Source of the DNA: Sediminibacterium sp.
GTDB taxonomy: Bacteria; Bacteroidota; Bacteroidia; Chitinophagales; Chitinophagaceae
Assembly (NCBI GenBank): GCA_030158665.1
Contig: JAOASM010000034.1
Span: forward strand, 47,621 to 111,620
Direction of reading: 5' to 3'
DNA: 64,000 nucleotides
Positions 49,801 to 57,983 of this stretch are shown one piece after another (the first letter of the stretch is position 1; the number at the start of each line of letters is the position of its first letter). The translations under genes were made by a program, and so were the position numbers. The notes below the pieces were generated by a model, which was given only the letters and a program-made list of their open reading frames with translations, searched no databases and was not told the DNA's origin.

Positions 49801-50073
49801 ATGATGGTGGGCAAAAAGCAAGAAAAGCAAGGTTATGGCACTGTGCCAACCATCACGCCAATCTCTATTATCCGTTCTGCAGGTATGTTGATTTCTGGAA
49901 AAAATACGATGCCAGGTGCACAAGAGCAACGTGTGATTGCAGAAGCGAATGTAGCAGCTGCTGATGTAGTATCACAAGTAAATGCATTCTTTGCAAAGGA
50001 TTGGGCAGACTTTAGAAAATTAGTAGAAGCAACGCCAATCAAGAAGTTTAAAGAAATAGAAGCTATTAAATAA
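46867..50073 (+). CDS. Exported multi-repeat beta-propeller protein (sortilin/BNR-like), copy 1
   Basis: The 1068-residue protein has a signal peptide (MRVITLGSMILASVLTLSQANAQ) and about ten Asp-box-like repeats such as MDAGRTW, TDGGDTW, IDGGKNF, DDGGYSW, RDGGKTW, TNGGASW and MDAGKTW. These suggest one or two sortilin/VPS10-like propellers over residues about 40-750. The rest contains a beta region, a Gly/Ala-rich insertion (about residues 845-870) and a helical, Lys-rich C-terminal part. Annotation pipelines often call such proteins glycosyl hydrolases, but I see no catalytic glycosidase motif. Ligand-binding or protease-partner roles are equally possible. No type IX secretion C-terminal domain is evident. 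Its downstream paralogue shares the layout. Confidence 0.8.
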   Translation: MRVITLGSMILASVLTLSQANAQKSKKTAAAPVATTDKVDINKVFKDWKPRNIGPASMSGRVTTIDAEVANPNNIWIGAASGGVWKTNNAGVSWTPVFDEQPILNIGALAIQQSNPSIVWVGTGEGNPRNSISIGEGIYKTMDAGRTWKRMGLEQTRNIHRVIIDPSNPNTVYAGAIGNPYGQSKHRGVFKTTDGGDTWNQILFTNDTSGPGDMIMDPSNPNKLFVAMWHHYRNPYHLESGGKGSGLYMTIDGGKNFIKLGKEHGLPDGDLGRVGIAISRSNPNVVYALIESKKSGLYKSDDGGYSWKLVNGQKSIVDNRPFYFQDIISDPLNENTLWYISQTVQKSIDGGKNFETIIPYSGIHPDHHAFWIHPTDNKYIIDGNDGGIGITRDGGKTWMFDEKIPVGQFYHINVDNEIPYHVMGGMQDNGSWRGPAYTTTQGGIRNFDWDNLWGGDGFDVMPDPEDANWVYAMSQGGNVGRYNTVTGQSSYIKPPAPDAKTLLRFNWNASIAQDPFDKKTIYFGSQFLHKSTNKGAAWEIISPDLTTNDSAKIDQRDNGGLSIDITGAENHCTIICIAPSAVQKGLIYIGTDDGKVQMTTNGGASWTDLTANIAGLPKGAWIPQIRTSAYNANEVFVVVNNYRQGDFAPYIFRSMDAGKTWTRLIDEKKVTGYALTVLQDPTEPNLIFVGTEQGMFISLDNGANFQQWKNGYPSVSTYDFAIQDREADLAIATFGRSLWVLDDIRPLRKLAKAQAAKFFMSVPTSAINLSIKNSPYEWSTWGMWDAPNKPTGMPITIYSMDSVKKAKVQIKDAQDNVVRNLSFKLDSGFNRNYWGFEQKGQRAAGAPKAGGGGFGRRMAEGAADANPAEEREFTGRDVLPGKYKIVVTAGNWKDSAMVEVADDPRLPSRNEVVLAQDKLLDQLQVVADKYNAAQDQLDDADLILTQLKAEWKDKKDKGVDSLNKVHKIITEKVKNLKEMMVGKKQEKQGYGTVPTITPISIIRSAGMLISGKNTMPGAQEQRVIAEANVAAADVVSQVNAFFAKDWADFRKLVEATPIKKFKEIEAIK

Positions 50074-50079
50074 AGACGC

Positions 50080-50106
50080 AGCCCTCCAATTGGAGGGCTC
50101 GTTATT
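50080..50106 (+). terminator. Hairpin between the two propeller genes
   Basis: Perfect palindrome of 10-bp arms (AGCCCTCCAA with its complement) starting seven bases after the first propeller stop, followed by a weak T-rich tract. It may terminate or only attenuate transcription into copy 2. Confidence 0.7.
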
Positions 50107-50147
50107 TTAACAATTCAAACAAGGATTATTCATTATAAATTTCAATT

Positions 50148-53100
50148 ATGAAAAAACTACTTTTTGTATTTGTAGCGTTTGTTGGACTAATTACGTTGAG
50201 TCCTGCACAAGCACAAAAGAAAAAATCAGCCGAACCTACTAAGCCGGTTGAACTGAGTCAAGACCCTATTATTAAAGCACAGAGTTTTAGATTGGTTGGT
50301 CCATTTAGAGGTGGACGAGCTGCAGCTGGTGTGGGTTCTTATACCGATGTGAATACATTTTATATGGGTGCCACTGGAGGCGGTGTATGGAAAACAACTG
50401 ATGCTGGCAATAACTGGAAAAATATTTCTGATGGTTATTTTGGCGGTACGATTGGAGCCATTGCAATTGGACCATCAAATGAGTCGATTCTTTATGTAGG
50501 TGAAGGTGAGAATACGATGCGTGGAAATGTGAGTGAAGGATTAGATGGTATGTGGAAGTCGACAGATGATGGTAAAACATGGAAAAATATTGGCTTAAAA
50601 GAAGCTAGACATATTGTACGTGTAATTGTACATCCAAAAAATCCAGATATTGTATGGGCTGCTGTGATGGGTCATTTGTTTGGTCCAAATGAAAACAGAG
50701 GAGTCTATAAGAGTGTGGATGGTGGTGCTACTTGGAAAAAAGTATTGTATGTGAATCCACAAACAGGTGCAAGTGATTTAATCATTGACCCAAGCAATCC
50801 AGATATTATGTATGCTGGTACATGGGAATTAATCCGCACGCCCTATAGCTTAGAAAGCGGTGGTGCTGGTTCTGGTATGTATAAAAGTACAGACGGTGGT
50901 AATACCTGGGAGTCAATTAAAAATAATAAAGGTCTACCAAAAGGTGTCTGGGGTATTGTAGGTGTAGCAGTTGCAAAATCAAATACCGATAAATTGTATG
51001 CATTGATTGAAAATGCGAATGGTGGATTGTATGTATCAAACGATGCAGGAAAAAATTGGGAATTGGCAAGTAGCGATAACAATATTCGTCAACGTGCTTG
51101 GTATTATACCAAAGTATTTGTTGATCCTGCTGATGAAAATAAAGTTTACTGTCCTAATGTGAACTTTATGGTATCATCTGATGGTGGTAAAAGCTTTACT
51201 TCTTTGAGAACTCCACATGGAGATCACCATGATTTATGGATTGATCCTAAAAATGGAAAAAGAATGATTGTATCAGATGATGGTGGTGCACAAGTAAGTA
51301 TGGATGCTGGCAGAAACTGGAGCACAATGATGAATCAGCCTACTGTTCAAGCATATCGTTTAAGTACTGACAATAGTTTCCCTTATCGAATTTTAGCTGC
51401 ACAACAAGACAACTCTGCATTCAGAATTAAGTCAAGTACCTATGGCGCTTTTATTGGTGAGAATGATTTTGAGGTGACTGCAGGTGGAGAGAGCGGTTAT
51501 ATTGTAGCAGATCCTTTGAATAGTGATATTGTGTATGGTGGATCTTATGGTGGCTTAATCACAAGATTTGATCATAAGACTGGAGAGAATAGAATCATCA
51601 ATGTATGGCCTGATAATCCAATGGGTGCAGGTGCAGAAGCAATGAAATATAGATTCCAATGGAATCATCCAATTTTCTTCTCGCCACATAATCCAAAGAA
51701 ATTATATACTGCAGGTAATCATTTATTCTCCACTGAAAATGAAGGTGCAAGCTGGACGATGTTATCTCCAGATTTAACGACTGATGACAAAGCAAAACAA
51801 AAAAGTTCTGGTGGTCCAATTACGCAAGACAATACGAGTGTAGAATACTATTGTACTATTTTTACCGCTGCAGAATCCCCAGTAGAAAAAGATCTTTTAT
51901 GGACAGGTAGTGATGATGGTGTCATTAGTGTAAGTAAGGATGGTGGCAAAACTTGGGCGAATGTAACGCCAAAAGATGCACCTAAGTGGATCATGTGGAA
52001 TAGAGTAGAAGTAGATCCAATCAGAAAAGGAACAGCTTATTTTGCAGGAACAAGGTATAAGTTAGATGACTTTGCTCCTTATATCTACAAGACTACAGAC
52101 TACGGTGCTACATGGACTAAGATCACCAATGGAATCGATCCACTTCATTTCACAAGAACAATTGTAGCTAGTCCAAGAAAAGCAGGTGTCTTGTTTGCCG
52201 GAACAGAATATGGTTTGTATGTGTCTATCAACGATGGAGCATCTTGGGAGCGTTTTCAATTAAATCTTCCTGTAACACCAATCACAGATTTATTAATTAA
52301 GGATCAGAACTTGATTGTGGCAACACAAGGTAGAAGCATTTATATTTTTGATGACTTATCGTTTGTAGAAAACTTTAAACCTACTCCAACTGTAAGCCAA
52401 GTATTCCCAATCGCCAATACGTATCGTGTACCACCGCAGATGGGTGGAAGAAGAGGACGTGGAGCGAGTGTCAGCATGCCAGCAAATGTGGGCATGAATC
52501 CGGCTAAAGGCGTGGTGATTAAATATTGGAAGGCATATGGATCAGAATCTGATTCAACAAGAGTGATGATCAGCATTTTAGATGATCAAAAGAAAGTGAT
52601 TAAAACAATCAATCATTCTGAGCCAGGTGGTCCAAGTACAGAAGCTGGATTTCAAACTTATGTTTGGAATATGTATCATAAAGAAGCTGAAAAACCAGAG
52701 CCTAGTTTGATTCTTTGGAATGGTTCAACAAGTCCAGTATTGGCAGCTCCTGGTAAATACACAGCAAAAGTAACCATCGACAATACGGTGACTGAGCAAC
52801 CATTTACTATTGTAGCTGATCCAAATTATAAAGTGTCTGACGCAGATTTAAAAGCACAAGAGCAATTCTTATTAAAAGTATCTACTACTTTTAGTGAGAT
52901 CATGAAAAACTTAAAAAGTATAAAAGAATTGCGCACGCAGATCAATATGTTGCAAAAGAAAACAAAAGATACTGTTTTCCAAAAGCAAGCGAAGGAAGTG
53001 TTAGCTAACTTGACAGCCATCGAGGAAGCGTTACATCAGACGAAGGCTAAGAGTGGTCAGGATGTATTGAATTTCCCGATTCGTTTAGACGATAAGATTG

Positions 53101-53285
53101 CAGGTGTATTTGAATCAGCAGCAGCTGGATACATTGCACCAACCAAACAAGTTCAGGAAGTGTATCAAGTATTAAAAGCGCAAGTGGATGCTGAATTCAA
53201 TAAATTAGAAACCCTTAAGAAAACGGGTGTGAAGCAATTGAATGATGCAGTACATCAATTAGCCATTCCAATCATTGGAGGATAG
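50148..53285 (+). CDS. Exported multi-repeat beta-propeller protein (sortilin/BNR-like), copy 2
   Basis: The 1045-residue paralogue has a signal peptide (MKKLLFVFVAFVGLITLSPAQAQ), the shared early motif GGGVWKTTDAGNNW and about eleven Asp-box-like repeats including TDDGKTW, VDGGATW, TDGGNTW, NDAGKNW, MDAGRNW and KDGGKTW. A Gly/Arg-rich short insertion (GGRRGRGASVSMP) stands near residues 765-780. A helical C-terminus of about 150 residues follows. Copy 1 has the same order of segments, so the pair arose by tandem duplication and then diverged. Function and partner are unknown; no catalytic glycosidase signature is recognised. Confidence 0.8.
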   Translation: MKKLLFVFVAFVGLITLSPAQAQKKKSAEPTKPVELSQDPIIKAQSFRLVGPFRGGRAAAGVGSYTDVNTFYMGATGGGVWKTTDAGNNWKNISDGYFGGTIGAIAIGPSNESILYVGEGENTMRGNVSEGLDGMWKSTDDGKTWKNIGLKEARHIVRVIVHPKNPDIVWAAVMGHLFGPNENRGVYKSVDGGATWKKVLYVNPQTGASDLIIDPSNPDIMYAGTWELIRTPYSLESGGAGSGMYKSTDGGNTWESIKNNKGLPKGVWGIVGVAVAKSNTDKLYALIENANGGLYVSNDAGKNWELASSDNNIRQRAWYYTKVFVDPADENKVYCPNVNFMVSSDGGKSFTSLRTPHGDHHDLWIDPKNGKRMIVSDDGGAQVSMDAGRNWSTMMNQPTVQAYRLSTDNSFPYRILAAQQDNSAFRIKSSTYGAFIGENDFEVTAGGESGYIVADPLNSDIVYGGSYGGLITRFDHKTGENRIINVWPDNPMGAGAEAMKYRFQWNHPIFFSPHNPKKLYTAGNHLFSTENEGASWTMLSPDLTTDDKAKQKSSGGPITQDNTSVEYYCTIFTAAESPVEKDLLWTGSDDGVISVSKDGGKTWANVTPKDAPKWIMWNRVEVDPIRKGTAYFAGTRYKLDDFAPYIYKTTDYGATWTKITNGIDPLHFTRTIVASPRKAGVLFAGTEYGLYVSINDGASWERFQLNLPVTPITDLLIKDQNLIVATQGRSIYIFDDLSFVENFKPTPTVSQVFPIANTYRVPPQMGGRRGRGASVSMPANVGMNPAKGVVIKYWKAYGSESDSTRVMISILDDQKKVIKTINHSEPGGPSTEAGFQTYVWNMYHKEAEKPEPSLILWNGSTSPVLAAPGKYTAKVTIDNTVTEQPFTIVADPNYKVSDADLKAQEQFLLKVSTTFSEIMKNLKSIKELRTQINMLQKKTKDTVFQKQAKEVLANLTAIEEALHQTKAKSGQDVLNFPIRLDDKIAGVFESAAAGYIAPTKQVQEVYQVLKAQVDAEFNKLETLKKTGVKQLNDAVHQLAIPIIGG

Positions 53286-53302
53286 TTGTCGCGTCATCGC
53301 AT

Positions 53303-53335
53303 AAAAAAAGGTCCCGAATTTCGGGACCTTTTTTT
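53303..53335. terminator. Bidirectional intrinsic terminator
   Basis: Stem AAAGGTCCCGAA/TTCGGGACCTTT with A- and T-tracts, between propeller copy 2 and the convergent DUF1343 gene. Confidence 0.93.
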
Positions 53336-53388
53336 ATGCCTATTAAAATCAGCATGAATTATTTCAATATTATCTTGTGGACTTTGAT

Positions 53389-54615
53389 TTATTCAAAGTC
53401 TTTATATAATAAGTATTTTTTACGCATCGTTTTAAATGCAATTAAGCCTGGTTGCCAGCTTGCTCTAATAGCTGCTGCAGTTTGGCCTGATTTTAATTGT
53501 TCCATCAATACAGCATTGCCAGCTAATTTATTGAAGAAATAGTCGGTCGCTAATTTTGACTTCGGCTCAATAAAAAAACTGTCTTTTACTGGGAAAGCTT
53601 GGTACATCTCAATGATTAAATCTAAGTCGATCTTATTTTTTGGTGCTTGTTGATTGCTCAAATCCCATCCATAACATTTTTGTCCGTAGAGCTTAGAACT
53701 CATAGCGCCAGTTCTTGGACCTGGAGTAAAACTAAAAGATTTTCCTTTGATACTAGGATGTCCAATGTAAGCAAAAGCATGTGCTGTGCCACGACCTTCA
53801 CTCATAACTGACCCTTCAATCAAACAAGTTGTTGGATACCAATAAATGGCATTCATGTCTGGTAAGTTTGGAGAAGGTGCAATATTGAATGTATACATTG
53901 ATTTATGGTCATAGTTTTTACAAGCAATCACGGTTAATTGAAGTGGACTTGCAGATTTATTGATATTGCTATCAGCAGGTGCAGTCAACCATTTTTCACC
54001 CACCAACATTTTTGCATATTCGCCCATCGTTAATCCATATACGATCGGCACAGCTTTTTTTCCAATAAAACTACTATAAGGCATTTCTAAAACAGGTCCA
54101 TCTACATAATGCCCGTTTGGATTAGGACGATCTAAAATGACCAATGGTTTGTTGTTGGCCCAAGCAGCTTCCATATAATATTGTAGAGAAGAGATATAGG
54201 TATAAAAACGTGCACCCACATCTTGAATATCAAATACCAATACGTCTACGTCCATTAGATCAGTCTCGCTTGGTCTATTTTTTTTACCGTATAGTGAAAC
54301 AATTTTTACCCCTGTAGCTTCATCTATTCCGTCATTGGTTTTTTCTCCCGCGTCTGCAGTACCTCTTAGCCCATGTTCTGGTGTGAATACTTTCTGTAAA
54401 TGAATACCACTAGCAAGTAAAGTGTCAATCAAATGTTTTTGACCAACAGTAGCAGTGTGGTTGGTGAATAAGCCTACTCTCTTATTTTTTAAAAGAGGCA
54501 GGTATTGTGCAGTTTGGTATGCACCTGGTAAAATTGGCGCAGCTTTTTGTGCCAATGTGCTTCCGCTTAAAAAAAGTAAAACATAAGCTAGGCAAGCAAT
54601 CGTTTTGTTTTTCAT
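53389..54615 (-). CDS. DUF1343 exo-beta-N-acetylmuramidase-like protein (NamZ family)
   Basis: The 408-residue exported protein has a signal peptide (MKNKTIACLAYVLLFLSGSTLAQ) and the DUF1343 signature GLRGTADAGEKTNDGIDEATG, then SLYGKKNRPSE and DVLVFDIQDVGARFYTYISS. The family founder NamZ of Tannerella/Bacillus type releases MurNAc from peptidoglycan ends, so a cell-wall recycling role is likely, by family knowledge. The gene starts three bases after the nadE stop on the same strand, so the two are cotranscribed; no functional link between NAD synthesis and muramidase is obvious. A bidirectional terminator ends the unit. Confidence 0.85.
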   Translation of the reverse strand: MKNKTIACLAYVLLFLSGSTLAQKAAPILPGAYQTAQYLPLLKNKRVGLFTNHTATVGQKHLIDTLLASGIHLQKVFTPEHGLRGTADAGEKTNDGIDEATGVKIVSLYGKKNRPSETDLMDVDVLVFDIQDVGARFYTYISSLQYYMEAAWANNKPLVILDRPNPNGHYVDGPVLEMPYSSFIGKKAVPIVYGLTMGEYAKMLVGEKWLTAPADSNINKSASPLQLTVIACKNYDHKSMYTFNIAPSPNLPDMNAIYWYPTTCLIEGSVMSEGRGTAHAFAYIGHPSIKGKSFSFTPGPRTGAMSSKLYGQKCYGWDLSNQQAPKNKIDLDLIIEMYQAFPVKDSFFIEPKSKLATDYFFNKLAGNAVLMEQLKSGQTAAAIRASWQPGLIAFKTMRKKYLLYKDFE

Positions 54616-54618
54616 AAT

Positions 54619-56301
54619 TTAATTTAAATATTTTCCAACAATAGGCATTCTTCTTCCTACGCCGAATGCTTTTGGCGATATACGAATGATAGGACAAAAT
54701 TGATTTCGTTTGTATTCGTTGGTATTCACCATCTTCAATGTGCGATCCACTAAAGCTGCATCAAATCCAAGTGCTTTAATCACTGCAGGGTCTGCACGTT
54801 TTTCGATATATTGATATAAAATCTGATCCAATATTGCATAGTCAGGTAAACTATCACTGTCTTTTTGATCTGGTCTTAATTCGGCACTTGGTGCTTTTGT
54901 AATAATATGTTGAGGAATGAGCTCGTTTTTTGAATTGATATAATTGGCTAATGCATACACTTGTAATTTATAACAATCACCTAGTACGCCTAATCCACCT
55001 GCCATATCACCATATAATGTACCATAACCTGTTGCCAGTTCACTTTTATTTGAAGTATTCAATAACACATAGCCCAATTTATTAGCAATAGCCATTAAAA
55101 TATTTCCTCTTGATCTACTTTGTATATTTTCCTCTGCTAAAGAGAATGGAAGGTCTTTAAAAATAGGTTTTAATGTGTGTAAAAAACTTTCGTAAACGTC
55201 TTTGATGGCAATGATGTCATAGGGATTGCCTAAGTTTTGACTTAACTGAACTGCATCGTCAACTGAATGCGGTGTAGAGTAGGGAGAGGGCATTAAAATA
55301 GCGTACACATTTTCCTTACCCAAAGCTTCACATGCAATGGCAAGTGTCACTGCTGAGTCAATGCCTCCAGAAGAACCAAGAATGGCTTTTTTAAACCCCA
55401 TTTTATTAAAGTAATCTTTAACACCTAATACCAAAGCTTTATAGACTTGGTCGATATTTAATTCAGGTACAAGATTGGCAGGATTTAATTCTTTGCTTGG
55501 AACAGATGCTGCTGGTTCAAGAATCGGAGCATTGATGCTTCCGTCATCATTGCATTCAAAAATTTGCATAGCAGATTCAAACATGGGTAAAGCGCCACAT
55601 AAGTTGGCATCCTTATCAAAAACTAAAGATGCACCATCAAATACAATTTCAGTTTGACTTCCAATGGCGTTACAATAGAATAATGGCTTTTTGTATTTGA
55701 CTACATTAGATTTAATGGTTGCTTTCCTGTCTTCGTCATGCGTGTAATCGAATGGAGAAGCGCTTAGGTTTAATAAAATATCTGGAGACTCTTGCATCAT
55801 TTGATCCATTGGACAAATAGTATACAGTGGATTATCGCCTAGGTTCCAAATGTCTTCGCAAATAGTGATAGCCAATTTTTTACCTTTAAAATGAACTACT
55901 TTCCATTCGCTGGCAGGTTCGAAATACCTATTCTCATCAAACACATCATAGGTAGGTAATAAGGTCTTATGAATCTCTGCTTGAATTTTTTGTTCATACA
56001 AGAAAAATGCAGCATTGTACAATGGTTTTCCTTTTTCATTTGTATTGTGGGCTGGAGAACCTATTAATACACCAATGGTGTCTGCCACTTTTCTAATCGC
56101 ATCTACACTGGCGTAACATTGATTGATAAAATCATTGAACTCTACAAAGTCTCTTGCGGGATAACCACTGACACTCATTTCACTGAATAAAATTAAGTCA
56201 GCACCTTGTTGTTTTGCAGACTCAATAGCATCAATGATCTGCTTTGTGTTGGCTTCGAAATTGCCAATATGATAATTCTGTTGGGCGATACAAATTTTCA
56301 T
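54619..56301 (-). CDS. nadE: Glutamine-hydrolysing NAD+ synthetase
   Basis: NadE makes NAD from nicotinate adenine dinucleotide, ATP and glutamine. The 560-residue protein joins an N-terminal nitrilase-type glutaminase domain (about residues 1-260; catalytic Glu in LFSEMSVSGYP, Lys in HKTLLPTYDVFDE, Cys in TICEDIWN) to a C-terminal synthetase domain with the P-loop-like LGSSGGIDSAVTLA (about 307-320). All catalytic residues of both halves are present, so it can use glutamine. The start ATG 56301 is preceded by GACCTTTG four bases away. Divergent gldB begins only 56 bases upstream. Confidence 0.95.
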   Translation of the reverse strand: MKICIAQQNYHIGNFEANTKQIIDAIESAKQQGADLILFSEMSVSGYPARDFVEFNDFINQCYASVDAIRKVADTIGVLIGSPAHNTNEKGKPLYNAAFFLYEQKIQAEIHKTLLPTYDVFDENRYFEPASEWKVVHFKGKKLAITICEDIWNLGDNPLYTICPMDQMMQESPDILLNLSASPFDYTHDEDRKATIKSNVVKYKKPLFYCNAIGSQTEIVFDGASLVFDKDANLCGALPMFESAMQIFECNDDGSINAPILEPAASVPSKELNPANLVPELNIDQVYKALVLGVKDYFNKMGFKKAILGSSGGIDSAVTLAIACEALGKENVYAILMPSPYSTPHSVDDAVQLSQNLGNPYDIIAIKDVYESFLHTLKPIFKDLPFSLAEENIQSRSRGNILMAIANKLGYVLLNTSNKSELATGYGTLYGDMAGGLGVLGDCYKLQVYALANYINSKNELIPQHIITKAPSAELRPDQKDSDSLPDYAILDQILYQYIEKRADPAVIKALGFDAALVDRTLKMVNTNEYKRNQFCPIIRISPKAFGVGRRMPIVGKYLN

Positions 56302-56305
56302 GAGC

Positions 56306-56313
56306 CAAAGGTC
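56306..56313 (-). promoter_or_regulatory. -7-like box of nadE, leaderless arrangement
   Basis: GACCTTTG on the minus strand (one mismatch to TAnnTTTG), then GCTC and ATG 56301. Confidence 0.45.
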
Positions 56314-56345
56314 GGTTTTTAAAGGAAATAACCTCGCTTTTTTTG

Positions 56346-56353
56346 TACTTTCG
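56346..56353 (+). promoter_or_regulatory. -7-like box of the gldB-like gene, leaderless arrangement
   Basis: TACTTTCG followed by GGG and ATG 56357; the TTCG variant of TAnnTTTG. It faces the nadE box across 32 bases, so the two divergent promoters overlap. Confidence 0.45.
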
Positions 56354-56356
56354 GGG

Positions 56357-57367
56357 ATGCGCTTTACTGCTTTATTTTATGGATTAATTTGCCTCTCCTT
56401 GGGGGCTTGTAATACAACACCTCAAGATCCTGCTGCTCATGCACCAAGGCCCGCCATGACTGAGCTTCATTTTGATAGTGCATTCTTTGCAATGGACACT
56501 TTGCAATTTGAATCAGGTTTGGCTAAATTGATACAGCAATACCCTCAATTTTCGGCAGATTATTTTGATCGAATTTTGATGATGTCTCCAAAAAAAGAGG
56601 CTAAAAATATATTGGCATTTTATAAAGCTTATTTACCGATTTATCAAGCAGCAAAAAAAGTACAAGCCGATCAAAAAGCTACTCCAGAAATAGAAGAAGC
56701 ATTAAAGCGGTTTCATTTTTATTTTCCAGAATATACTTTGCCAAAGCAGCTTATTTATTTCATTGGTCCACTCGAAACCTATGGGAATGTGGTGACTAAA
56801 GATGGTATTGCCATCGGACTTCAATTGTATTTGGGTGCTGAATCAAGTTGGTATTATTCTGAACAAGTTAATACCATTTATCCCACTTATATTAGTCGTC
56901 AATTTGCACCAGAATATATTGTAGTGAATACGCTGCAAAACATACTCAACGACCATGCACCAATAGCAATCAATGGAAAACAGTTGATTGAACAAATGAT
57001 TGAAATAGGTAAGCGACAATATATCATTGGTCAATGTTTGCCATCGACTTCAGATACACTATTAATGGGCTACACAGCCAATCAGTTAAAAGCCATTGAA
57101 GAAAATAAAACTGATATATGGGCCTTTTTATCAAGCCAAAACAGACTCTTTTCTGTGGATCCCAATTTGACAAAGGCTATCTTAACCGAAGCCCCGTACA
57201 ATGATTATTTTGGAGAAGACATACCTGGAAACGTAGGTAAATATATGGGCTATCAGATTGTAAAATCTTGGATGAATCAGCAAAAAGGGAAGTCGAAAAA
57301 TGACTTAAGCCAATTGTTGAAAACGCCAGCCATGAACATCTTCAATCAAGTTGATGTTGACTTTTAA
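56357..57367 (+). CDS. gldB: GldB-like gliding-associated lipoprotein
   Basis: The 336-residue product (from ATG 56357) is a lipoprotein with signal end LSLGAC (Cys18). The mature part has GldB-type segments: LHFDSAFFAMDTLQFESGLAKL, IGLQLYLGAESSWYY, MGYTANQLKAIEENKTDIWAFL, and the end block DIPGNVGKYMGYQIVKSWM. In F. johnsoniae GldB is essential for gliding, but homologues are also kept in non-gliding members, so motility is not proven. An in-frame ATG at 56300 would add 19 residues overlapping nadE; the lipobox position and the TACTTTCG box support 56357. Sequence conservation in this family is low, so the symbol is likely, not certain. Confidence 0.78.
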   Translation: MRFTALFYGLICLSLGACNTTPQDPAAHAPRPAMTELHFDSAFFAMDTLQFESGLAKLIQQYPQFSADYFDRILMMSPKKEAKNILAFYKAYLPIYQAAKKVQADQKATPEIEEALKRFHFYFPEYTLPKQLIYFIGPLETYGNVVTKDGIAIGLQLYLGAESSWYYSEQVNTIYPTYISRQFAPEYIVVNTLQNILNDHAPIAINGKQLIEQMIEIGKRQYIIGQCLPSTSDTLLMGYTANQLKAIEENKTDIWAFLSSQNRLFSVDPNLTKAILTEAPYNDYFGEDIPGNVGKYMGYQIVKSWMNQQKGKSKNDLSQLLKTPAMNIFNQVDVDF

Positions 57368-57415
57368 GTAGTACAAATTTTATTGAATGCTAATTAGAAT
57401 GCGCAATGACAATGA

Positions 57416-57802
57416 TTAGTTAAGTTTAACTGGCGCAATCATTTTGAATGCAGGTATTTTGACTTGAATCGATTCCCTGTTTTCAATATTTTCCATGCTA
57501 TAATAACCTTGCATTTTACCCAATTCTGATTTTAAATTGCAACCACTTACGTATTGGTATTGCTTCCCAGGCATGATTAAAGGCTGTACGCCCACCACCC
57601 CTTCGCCTTCCACAACTCTATGTTCTCCATTGCTATCAAAAATCTCCCAAAATCTGCGTAATAACTTTACAGGAAAGGCATTGTGGTTTTCAATGGTAAT
57701 ACGATAGGCAAACATAAAATCTTGCTGTAAAGGATTGCTGTAATCTTTTTGGTAAAAGGTTTCAACACTCACCTCGATGCCTTCTGAAATGGTAGAAATC
57801 AT
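57416..57802 (-). CDS. apaG: ApaG domain protein
   Basis: The 128-residue protein from ATG 57802 has the ApaG fold: ISTISEGIEVSVETFYQKDYSNP, YRITIENHNAFPVKLLRRFWEI and the Gly-rich GEGVVGVQPLIMPGKQYQYVSG. ApaG has been linked to Co2+/Mg2+ phenotypes and can bind metal or polyphosphate-type ligands; its role is not firmly known. A longer frame from 57916 would add a 38-residue Leu/Cys-rich extension not typical for the family. A TACTTTTG box 12 bases upstream of 57802 supports the short start, which also gives the usual family length. Confidence 0.88.
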   Translation of the reverse strand: MISTISEGIEVSVETFYQKDYSNPLQQDFMFAYRITIENHNAFPVKLLRRFWEIFDSNGEHRVVEGEGVVGVQPLIMPGKQYQYVSGCNLKSELGKMQGYYSMENIENRESIQVKIPAFKMIAPVKLN

Positions 57803-57814
57803 GACCGTTGTGAT

Positions 57815-57822
57815 CAAAAGTA
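57815..57822 (-). promoter_or_regulatory. -7 promoter box of apaG
   Basis: TACTTTTG on the minus strand matches TAnnTTTG, 12 bases before ATG 57802. Confidence 0.55.
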
Positions 57823-57983
57823 ACTTGCAGAGTATACTGCGCAATAAAATTAGGAAATATTTCACTCTACATGACCAAAAAGAGGGCCTATTTTTTTTAA
57901 AGAACGACGAACTCACCTAACTTCGCGGGAACGTTTGCAAAACGTATTTTCAAACCCCATTTTTTACTTAAAAACTGACTAAA

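Noticed and set aside
50305..50580. 91-codon His/Ser-rich minus-strand frame in propeller copy 2
   Set aside because: Antisense shadow created by the Asp-box repeat codons; no start signal or homology.
46867..53285. Type IX secretion C-terminal sorting domain on the propeller proteins
   Set aside because: The C-termini are helical and Lys-rich, without the Ig-like beta pattern or conserved Gly/Lys motif of such domains.
57803..57916. 38-residue N-terminal extension of ApaG with a hydrophobic run
   Set aside because: The promoter box lies inside it, and without it the protein has the standard ApaG length of 128 residues.
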